Assembly (NCBI GenBank): GCA_002422765.1
Contig: DITI01000049.1
Span: 12,628 to 19,283, forward strand
Reading direction: 5' to 3'
DNA from: Candidatus Pacebacteria bacterium UBA6188
GTDB taxonomy: Bacteria > Patescibacteriota > Microgenomatia > UBA1400 > PJMF01
DNA length: 6,656 bases
The position numbers and the translations under genes are program-made. Below are positions 1 to 5,194 of the stretch, one piece after another. A model generated the notes under the pieces. It was not told where the DNA came from, searched no databases, and was given only the letters and a program-made list of their open reading frames with translations. Within the stretch, counting starts at the first letter, position 1. Each line of letters opens with the position of its first letter.

Positions 1-2
1 TA

Positions 3-3000
3 GAATATCTTTGGGTGAGAAGCGGAGGTAGAAGCGTAGCTGGAGCGATAGAAGAAAGAATTTTGGGCTACCGAACTGGGGCCATTACTCCAGAAAAAGC
101 GAAGCAAGCTGTTCGCCAAGGTCTAATTACTGGCTTATCTTGGTCGGTGCCAACTTATTTTGGTGAATTTGGGCGAGCTGCTTATGGAATTTATAGATTT
201 ACCACCAATTTCTATAAGAATGGTTCTAATATGATTGCTCAAATTAGCAGTAGCCTTAGAGAAGCCAAAACCATTCAAGAAAAAGCTGGCTTAGTATTCT
301 TGGGAGTTGGCAGTGGCGTTGGTACTTACTACATTCAGAGCTTTTCTCCGCTTGCTTATCAGGTGGTTATGATGATTGATACTTTTAACACGAATTTTAT
401 TAACGCAGCTAAGTCTTACCAAATGGCTAATCGTGTTGCCAGTAGTGGCACTTTCAGAATTTTAGAAATGATCAAAAATGCCAACTCTTTTGCTTACTTA
501 GCAAATGGTGTGAACAATTTCTTGGGTAATACAGCGATGGTGTCTCAAAAAGTTGAAGATTTAGTGGTCGAAAATAATGAAGGCTTTGTTTACAACGATG
601 GAGATTATCCAAGCTTAGAAAATCAAGCTGAACCAACTGAGCAAGCTCAACCAATTGAAGAAGTTCAACCCACCCAAGAAACTCAATCCGCAGAAGAAGC
701 AACTGAAGAACTTGCTCCGCTTCCAGGCACTCAAGCTCTGACTATAAATGAAAGCAACTTAAATCCATCCATCGTAGAAGATCCTGGAGAAGCTATAGAA
801 TTTGGGACTTACAAGCCTTTGTCTTTAGAAAATAAACTTGATGCTGTAGTTGCGCCAAAAGAAATTATTCTGCACTGGGATGGACAATCAGGTTATAGAA
901 ATGGTTGGACTACACAGGGCACATATAATGGCTTGAATGGTCAGATAACCAGTGCTTACACAGGACTAGATCAAAGCCTAGATTCCCATTTTGGGGTTGG
1001 TATTAATGGTGTTGATCAGTTTTTACCAATGTATGAAAATGGCGTGCAATATAGCTATGCTGCTAGTGGTTATCCTGACACGATCAATATAGAAATTGCT
1101 GGTTCTAAATTTATTGACAGAGGCGAGTTAAACATGAAGCCAGAACAGTTTGACTACACTGTTGATTTGGTTGCTGACCTTCTAGTTACTTATGACTTGC
1201 CGATTTCAGCAATTGTTGGACATCATCAGCGAGATCTAATTCAAGAAATGTATTACATTAATGCTGAAGGTGAACAGATTAATAAATACTACTTTGGAGA
1301 AACAGAAGCTTTAGGTAGATCACTTGACGCCGCTGTAGTAGCTAATTATTTAGGTGAAGATGGCAAGTATCATGAGATTCTAGTTGGTCCAGATCCAGAA
1401 GTAAGCGATAGACAACCAGTTGATTATGAGGTTAAGGGAGAATTGTTAAATCCTGCCACAAATCAACCTTTTGACAAAGGTAAGCCAGACGTTGGAGATG
1501 AGTTCTTGGAAATTGTGCAAAATGAAGTAGCTCTCCAATTGGCTCAAGAAGGCTATGTTTACGAAAATGGTGAGTGGGTGATAAATCTAGTTCAAGATGA
1601 TAATCAGGCTCTACCTCCACTTACTGGTAGCGGAATTTTAGTCTACCAATCTCAAACAGATGAAGATTGGGCAAATATTTTATTGCCAGAATCAAGTTCT
1701 AATGACATTGCTAAGGCTGGTTGTGGACCAACGACTGTTTCAATGTTGCTAGCAACTTTTGTTGATCCTACCTACACTCCAGACAGAGTAATTGAGGAAT
1801 TTTTCCCAGGAATTTCTTCTGGATCTGATTATAGTTTGGTGAGATCAGCTTTAGAAGAAAATGGCTTCGAAGTGTTGAAAGGTCCTGGTTCTTCTTATAG
1901 TATGCATAGCTATTTTGAAGAAAATAGTGACGGCATTGTTTATGTGGGTCTTAAGTTTTATGTTAATGGTGAGTGGACCACTCATCATACTTTGGCTACC
2001 GGCACCAATGCTGATGGAGAAATCATCATGCACGATCCATTTTTTGGCAATGGAGCAATCATTTCAAGTGATGGTACGACAATTACTGCTACAGACGGAA
2101 CTGTAGTTAAAGTAGAGATCATCGGTTCTGCTGAAATAGTGCCACCTGCTTTATCTTATGCCAATGTTAATCCCAGCAATTTGCCAGCTAGTCAACTTGA
2201 AAATGAAAATGATCTAGTTGAGTCAACAGAATTAACTCAAGCTGTTGCTCAAGAAATTGCAGACTCCAGCATTAATGGAACGCTTCTTTTAAGTGAAAAC
2301 TACGAGCCAGAAGGCTTGGAAAACTTAAAAGACTACGGTATTACTACTCATGGTAATAATAATATTTATTTACATGAAGACGCTATTGAACCACTCCTGC
2401 AATTTATAGCAGAAGTTAAGGAAACATATGGTTACGATATTGGGGTCGCTTATGGTTATCGCTCTTATCAAGAACAAGCAGAAATAAATAAGCAAAATCC
2501 ACAAGGTGCTGCAGAAGCTGGTCGTTCTCAGCATCAGACTGGTTTTGCAGTTGACCTGCTAATTTTTGAGAACGGTAAAATTAAACAGGATTTACCAAAA
2601 GAACTTCATCCAATTGCAGAAAAATATGGTATTTATCATCCTTTAGCTTGGGATAGCCCGCACTTTGTAGTCGTTTCAGGAATTGATCCAAAACTTAATG
2701 AGCTTGTTGGTAATGGAGAAATACCTCTAACGAGCTTAAACTCATTTCTTAATGATGTTTTCCAGAGACATCAACAGTCTAAATTAGATTTAGCTATTAC
2801 TGATAAAGATGAGACGGTTGGAGTTAATTATTCTACACAATTACAAACTAGTGGTCAGTTTGATTATTTAATTTCAGAATCTGCTCAAGAAACAACTAAT
2901 AACATTGCAGAACACATTGGCTTAAAGCAACAAGACGGGAGTATTATTTGTGGTCCTTTGTCAGCCTATTTGATGCAAGAAAATGGCTTTTTAAGTGAAG

Positions 3001-3485
3001 ATCTGCCAGCCGTAAAGTGGTTGCAGATGAACGATTACTCTAAAGAATGGGGAGTATCCACCCTTTGGATGCTAGAAAAATACTTACCAGTTGAGAAATA
3101 TGAGTGGTTTGAAACTACTGAGTCAGTGTCAGACTTTGATTTTTCAAGTGAACCTCTTGAGGTAGGAGACTTACTTTACTTAAAAGGTTATTCTGTAGCT
3201 CATTGGGTGACCGTAACGAGAGTTGACGATCAGGGAAGAGCTTTTGCTGTTACTAATGTGCAAGCTGGTTATTTGGACGAATCTAATAAGACTGATCAGA
3301 CTTGGTTGATACAAGAAGTGATGCTTTATGATCCGCAAAATCCAGATGATGGTCAATTTGATAGGTGGACTAGCAAAAATGATTATGATGGCTTGCACCA
3401 CATTGGCGAAGGAGGCTTCAGATTATGGAGATTGAAAGATGCTGGTCAGGAAATGGGGAAAGTTGAGTTTGGTTCTCAAAATTAA
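3..3485 (+). CDS. Multi-domain peptidoglycan hydrolase (amidase, C39-like peptidase, VanY/M15 peptidase, C-terminal Cys-His module), 5'-partial
   Basis: Partial at the left edge. The frame stays open to base 3, and the first possible start, GTG at 15, has no Shine-Dalgarno sequence, so the true start and any signal peptide probably lie outside the window. Residues below count from that GTG (1,156 to the TAA). Residues 1-190 are moderately hydrophobic, with stretches near 91-120 that might enter a membrane, and match no family I know. Residues 201-240 are a Glu/Gln/Pro-rich linker. Then come an Amidase_2-like module (about 275-450), a C39-like cysteine peptidase (538-706), a VanY/M15 zinc peptidase (756-892) and a C-terminal Cys-His module (935-1145). 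The first three families are known to cut peptidoglycan amide bonds, peptides, and stem-peptide bonds. The protein is therefore read as an extracytoplasmic wall hydrolase. The substrate, and whether it acts on self or on another cell, are unknown. No transcription terminator is visible after the stop. Confidence 0.85.
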   Translation, partial: EYLWVRSGGRSVAGAIEERILGYRTGAITPEKAKQAVRQGLITGLSWSVPTYFGEFGRAAYGIYRFTTNFYKNGSNMIAQISSSLREAKTIQEKAGLVFLGVGSGVGTYYIQSFSPLAYQVVMMIDTFNTNFINAAKSYQMANRVASSGTFRILEMIKNANSFAYLANGVNNFLGNTAMVSQKVEDLVVENNEGFVYNDGDYPSLENQAEPTEQAQPIEEVQPTQETQSAEEATEELAPLPGTQALTINESNLNPSIVEDPGEAIEFGTYKPLSLENKLDAVVAPKEIILHWDGQSGYRNGWTTQGTYNGLNGQITSAYTGLDQSLDSHFGVGINGVDQFLPMYENGVQYSYAASGYPDTINIEIAGSKFIDRGELNMKPEQFDYTVDLVADLLVTYDLPISAIVGHHQRDLIQEMYYINAEGEQINKYYFGETEALGRSLDAAVVANYLGEDGKYHEILVGPDPEVSDRQPVDYEVKGELLNPATNQPFDKGKPDVGDEFLEIVQNEVALQLAQEGYVYENGEWVINLVQDDNQALPPLTGSGILVYQSQTDEDWANILLPESSSNDIAKAGCGPTTVSMLLATFVDPTYTPDRVIEEFFPGISSGSDYSLVRSALEENGFEVLKGPGSSYSMHSYFEENSDGIVYVGLKFYVNGEWTTHHTLATGTNADGEIIMHDPFFGNGAIISSDGTTITATDGTVVKVEIIGSAEIVPPALSYANVNPSNLPASQLENENDLVESTELTQAVAQEIADSSINGTLLLSENYEPEGLENLKDYGITTHGNNNIYLHEDAIEPLLQFIAEVKETYGYDIGVAYGYRSYQEQAEINKQNPQGAAEAGRSQHQTGFAVDLLIFENGKIKQDLPKELHPIAEKYGIYHPLAWDSPHFVVVSGIDPKLNELVGNGEIPLTSLNSFLNDVFQRHQQSKLDLAITDKDETVGVNYSTQLQTSGQFDYLISESAQETTNNIAEHIGLKQQDGSIICGPLSAYLMQENGFLSEDLPAVKWLQMNDYSKEWGVSTLWMLEKYLPVEKYEWFETTESVSDFDFSSEPLEVGDLLYLKGYSVAHWVTVTRVDDQGRAFAVTNVQAGYLDESNKTDQTWLIQEVMLYDPQNPDDGQFDRWTSKNDYDGLHHIGEGGFRLWRLKDAGQEMGKVEFGSQN
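837..1364 (+). other. Domain: N-acetylmuramoyl-L-alanine amidase (Amidase_2/PGRP-like)
   Basis: Residues about 275-450 of the large hydrolase. The first zinc His sits in ILHWDG (H287). SHFGV (H325) followed by NGVDQFLPMYENG matches the family's S-x-Hy-x-I-x-x-dG-x-i-x-Q strand pattern. NIEIAG (E360) corresponds to the conserved IgIElvG strand. The second zinc His is in IVGHH (H403). The usual third ligand, the Asp, Cys or His of the K-x-DPG motif about 8-10 residues later, is not recognisable. E411, D407 or a residue after an insertion would have to replace it. The fold assignment is good; activity is uncertain. Confidence 0.75.
1626..2132 (+). other. Domain: C39-like (papain-fold) cysteine peptidase
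   Basis: Residues about 538-706 of the large hydrolase. VYQSQTDEDW (544-552) matches the N-terminal yyxQxDxxW signature of Peptidase_C39_2 domains, which supplies the oxyanion Gln. AGCGPTTVSMLL carries the nucleophile C570 at the start of a helix. HHTLATG supplies the His (H657 or H658), and HDPF supplies the Asp (D674), 16-17 residues later as is usual for the family. All catalytic positions are present, so the domain is probably active. Its target could be wall peptide or protein. Confidence 0.8.
2280..2690 (+). other. Domain: VanY/M15-type zinc peptidase
   Basis: Residues about 756-892 of the large hydrolase. GYRSYQEQ (814-821, R816) and GRSQHQTGFAVDLL (836-849) are hallmark motifs of the M15B D,D-carboxypeptidase family. 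They give the zinc ligands H840 and D847. The third zinc ligand is H883 in WDSPHF. VanY enzymes usually read E-P-W-H here, with a catalytic Glu three residues before the His. This protein has D880 at that position, as in L-alanyl-D-glutamate peptidases of the CwlK and T5 endolysin type. Zinc binding looks intact; carboxypeptidase versus endopeptidase activity is open. Confidence 0.85.
2817..3449 (+). other. Domain: unassigned C-terminal Cys-His module, possibly papain-like
   Basis: Residues about 935-1145 of the large hydrolase. SIICGPLSAYLM places C979 at the start of a predicted helix in a C-G-P context, as in the C39-like module earlier in the chain. EVGDLLYLKGYSVAHWVTV (H1063) resembles the GDLxxF...H strand region of NlpC/P60 and CHAP folds, and FAVTNV supplies a possible third residue, N1081. 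This order (Cys helix, His strand, polar residue on the next strand) suggests a papain-like enzyme. I recognise no named family, and activity is inferred only from residue placement. Confidence 0.45.
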
Positions 3486-3493
3486 GCCTGTAT

Positions 3494-3523
3494 TGTGACA
3501 ATTATGGTTTTGTGAAATAATAT
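3494..3523 (+). promoter_or_regulatory. Possible promoter of the 116-residue membrane gene
   Basis: TTGTGA at 3494-3499 and TAATAT at 3518-3523 are 18 bases apart, in the 43-nt gap after the hydrolase stop. Transcription would begin near 3530, almost on the start codon, and no Shine-Dalgarno sequence is present, so the message could be leaderless. The gap also holds a direct repeat of TTGTGA (3494 and 3510) and a small dyad, ATTGTgACAAT (3492-3502). Co-transcription with the hydrolase is equally possible. Confidence 0.25.
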
Positions 3524-3528
3524 TTTTT

Positions 3529-3879
3529 ATGGTTAATATGCTTAAAGATTCTAGAAACAAATCTAAGATTTACAAATATTTTCTGATTCTGATTGTTTTA
3601 ATCTCATCTTCATTTTTAGCAGCTTTAATCGCAGGTGTTTTTATGGCAATTGGTGGGAATATTGGAACAGTTGATTTTACAGTTGCCTTTGACTCTTCTT
3701 TGACCATCGCTTATCTTTTACTATATTATTTTTTGTCCTCATTTTATCAGTTGAGTCGCAGACAGAACTATTTATATCTACTCTTGGCAGTTTCTTTAAG
3801 TTTTACCACTGACTTCGTGCAGGGTTCAATCTTATTGATTATTTTACCCTTGATTTTGAGGAAGTTTCGTTTGATCTAA
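3529..3879 (+). CDS. Small polytopic membrane protein of unknown function
   Basis: This is a 116-residue protein that I do not recognise. After a basic N-terminus (KDSRNKSKIYK) there is a long hydrophobic helix at about 16-41. Further hydrophobic segments lie at about 57-73, 80-94 and 96-110, giving three or four membrane spans. It ends in a basic RKFRLI tail. A basic SRRQN loop at 76-80 suggests a cytoplasmic turn. No catalytic motif is apparent. The start is ATG 3529; ATG 3538 (Met4) is an alternative, and neither has a clear Shine-Dalgarno sequence. An in-frame stop at 3496-3498 limits any extension. It lies 43 nt after the hydrolase gene and may be co-transcribed with it. Its last 36 bp overlap, on the opposite strand, the end of the next gene. 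The hydrophobic pattern supports a real gene. Confidence 0.7.
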   Translation: MVNMLKDSRNKSKIYKYFLILIVLISSSFLAALIAGVFMAIGGNIGTVDFTVAFDSSLTIAYLLLYYFLSSFYQLSRRQNYLYLLLAVSLSFTTDFVQGSILLIILPLILRKFRLI

Positions 3880-4374
3880 TTTTTTATCAACTTTATACAC
3901 ATAAAACTGTCCAATCTCAAACAAGAGGTAGAAGCTGATGATGAGAGTGGCTAAGCCTAGCCAGAAATCACTTTCGACGGTAAAGCTGTTGATGATGAAG
4001 TTGATTACTTCAAGCACCTGAGCCCAAAACAAATAGATCCAGCCTATGGCGTTGCCTTGACGCAGTGGCTTGAAAGCTTTGAGCAAAAAGAGAGTGCTAA
4101 GTAGCACCAAAACAAAGCTACCACCAATACTCCATAAGATTTCAATATCTAAGGAGATCAGGGCCAAAAAGAGGAAGAAGCCAGTGATTAGACTTGCAAC
4201 CAAACCAATTAGACCAAATGCTAAAGCCAAAAATGGCACAATTTTATTGATCAAGACGCGGACTTTCTTGGGCAAATGAGGCAACTTGATAAAAAAACGA
4301 TCCAGCGAACCAATCATCCCCGCCACCTTCTCATTGGCAAAAGTTTGTTGAAAGAGATTTTTAGTTTTGAGCAT
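3844..4374 (-). CDS. Four-helix membrane protein of unknown function
   Basis: The protein has 176 residues from the chosen start. The frame can be extended to ATG 4482 (212 residues). ATG 4374 is preferred because AGGA lies 5 nt upstream, a promoter lies within the extension, and the extra 36 residues are polar and would read through a perfect inverted repeat. After a soluble N-terminus of about 44 residues, four hydrophobic segments lie near 45-74 (long, perhaps kinked), 80-100, 109-131 and 137-157. A charged tail (KVDKKLDQTKLPQNQG) follows. A basic FKPLRQGNAIGW turn precedes the third helix. I see no enzymatic motif or family signature, and the protein may be a conserved hypothetical of its lineage. 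The gene is divergent from the SIMPL gene and convergent with the 116-residue membrane gene, overlapping it by 36 bp. Confidence 0.75.
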   Translation of the reverse strand: MLKTKNLFQQTFANEKVAGMIGSLDRFFIKLPHLPKKVRVLINKIVPFLALAFGLIGLVASLITGFFLFLALISLDIEILWSIGGSFVLVLLSTLFLLKAFKPLRQGNAIGWIYLFWAQVLEVINFIINSFTVESDFWLGLATLIISFYLLFEIGQFYVYKVDKKLDQTKLPQNQG

Positions 4375-4379
4375 ATTTT

Positions 4380-4383
4380 TCCT
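4380..4383 (-). promoter_or_regulatory. Ribosome binding site of the four-helix membrane gene
   Basis: AGGA reads on the - strand at 4383-4380, five bases before ATG 4374. Its first two bases are the last two of the inverted-repeat arm, so folding of the hairpin would partly mask the site. Its position supports ATG 4374 over ATG 4482 as the start. Confidence 0.55.
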
Positions 4384-4421
4384 AGATTGCGACTGAAATA
4401 AAAATTTAACTCGCAATCTAG
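4382..4421. repeat. Perfect 11-bp inverted repeat in the divergent intergenic region
   Basis: The arms CTAGATTGCGA (4382-4392) and TCGCAATCTAG (4411-4421) are exact reverse complements, separated by an 18-base AT-rich spacer. In - strand RNA they would form a stem at the 5' end of the leader, ending directly at the AGGA ribosome binding site. In DNA they could be paired half-sites for a regulator, with the outer arm overlapping the -10 region. There is no U-run directly after either arm to make it a typical terminator: the - strand continues GGAAAAAT and the + strand continues TATAACATTTTTC. Confidence 0.85.
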
Positions 4422-4451
4422 TATAACATTTTTCTCCTTTCCCCGTGTCAA
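4420..4451 (-). promoter_or_regulatory. Predicted sigma-70-type promoter of the four-helix membrane gene
   Basis: On the - strand a consensus TTGACA (4451-4446) is followed after 17 bases by TGTTAT (4428-4423) or after 20 bases by TATACT (4425-4420). Transcription would begin within or just upstream of the first arm of the inverted repeat. The -35 match is perfect; which hexamer acts as -10 is unresolved. On the + strand the same bases read TATAAC (4422-4427), a possible but poorly supported -10 for the SIMPL gene. Confidence 0.55.
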
Positions 4452-4476
4452 GATTTGCGCTAAACTGATTGCTAAG

Positions 4477-5193
4477 ATGCAAATTCCTGTGACTTTACCC
4501 ACCTCTCTAGTTAATTACAAAAAACCACTCCTCATTGTTTTCGGATTCTTAATCGCTTTTTTTCTACTTCGTCCAGTTTTCTTTAAGCCAGCAGTGATCA
4601 CTGTAGTTGGCCAAGGCAAGCTTTCTATTGCTCCAGCCAAAGTCGAAATGACAGTTTCTCGAGTTGATTCGAGTGTTGATCCCGTGGTGGCGGTTAATCA
4701 AGGCGAGACAAGCGTCCAGCTCCTAATTGATGAGAGCAAAAAAATGCTGGTCGATCCAGACATACAGAGAGCTTTTTATCAGATTACTCCCACCATTATT
4801 GGCGGTGACAAACTTTATCAAGTAGTCAATGTTTTCAAATTGACTAGTTACGAACCAGCCAAAACTTCCGAACTCATCAAAACCCTTTACACTAAGGGTG
4901 CTATCACTATTGCCAATGTGAGTTTCTTGCCAGCTGAGCAAGCAGATGTTACCCAAGAGGCACGTCGCTTGGCTCTCAAGGACGCTAAGGAACAAGCCAA
5001 GAAGATTGCTCAGGCTGCTGGTAAGAGAGTCGGACGTATTGTAACTATTAGTGATGACTTGAGTGAAGTTGCTGGTACCGTGGCTTCTCAGCAACTAGGT
5101 TCAAGCGATGCGCCAATGATGGATTTCTTGGCTCAAGCTCCAGAGAAAATTGAAGTAGGTAAAGTGGTTTCTGTTACTTACGAGATTTGGTAG
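4477..5193 (+). CDS. Membrane-anchored SIMPL domain (DUF541) protein
   Basis: The protein has 238 residues. A short N-terminus with KK at 15-16 precedes one hydrophobic helix (about 17-36), which is a signal anchor with no lipobox or clear cleavage site. The rest (38-238) is a SIMPL/DUF541 domain. It opens with ITVVGQGKLSIAPAKVEMTVSV-like strand residues (41-60). The hallmark helix EARRLALKDAKEQAKKIAQAAGKRVGRI lies at about 161-188, with its regular Ala spacing and the Gly before the next strand, and the chain ends in a final strand, VVSVTYEIW. The length is typical of the family. Members are periplasmic or surface proteins, some linked to oxidative stress or forming oligomers, but a biochemical role is not settled. 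ATG 4477 is the only good start; its Shine-Dalgarno sequence is poor. It is divergent from the four-helix membrane gene and ends one base before the end of the convergent GH18 gene. Confidence 0.9.
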   Translation: MQIPVTLPTSLVNYKKPLLIVFGFLIAFFLLRPVFFKPAVITVVGQGKLSIAPAKVEMTVSRVDSSVDPVVAVNQGETSVQLLIDESKKMLVDPDIQRAFYQITPTIIGGDKLYQVVNVFKLTSYEPAKTSELIKTLYTKGAITIANVSFLPAEQADVTQEARRLALKDAKEQAKKIAQAAGKRVGRIVTISDDLSEVAGTVASQQLGSSDAPMMDFLAQAPEKIEVGKVVSVTYEIW

Positions 5194-5194
5194 T

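Noticed and set aside
1915..2106. 63-codon open frame on the + strand inside the C39-like module
   Set aside because: It lies in another frame of a region with all catalytic C39 residues intact. Its hydrophobic look comes from frame-shifted beta strands.
3868..3890. Possible bidirectional terminator around TTGAT and ATCAA with a T-rich loop
   Set aside because: The stem is only five A/T-rich base pairs, lies partly inside both coding ends, and would be very weak.
4398..4427. Promoter for the SIMPL gene using TATAAC at 4422-4427
   Set aside because: No acceptable -35 hexamer lies 16-18 bases upstream, so the promoter of that gene remains unidentified.
4382..4438. Inverted repeat as a rho-independent terminator
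   Set aside because: No U-run directly follows either arm, and the repeat sits at the start of divergent genes rather than at an end.
4375..4482. N-terminal extension of the four-helix membrane protein to ATG 4482
   Set aside because: The 36 extra residues would cross the promoter and inverted repeat and overlap the SIMPL start. ATG 4374 has an AGGA site and begins the conserved-looking part.
4314..4502. 62-codon - strand frame across the intergenic region
   Set aside because: It is out of frame with the supported membrane gene, crosses the inverted repeat, and has no domain or initiation signal.
4723..5094. 123-codon open frame on the - strand inside the SIMPL gene
   Set aside because: It is antisense to a well-supported DUF541 domain, has no ribosome binding site, and its translation shows no domain or membrane pattern.
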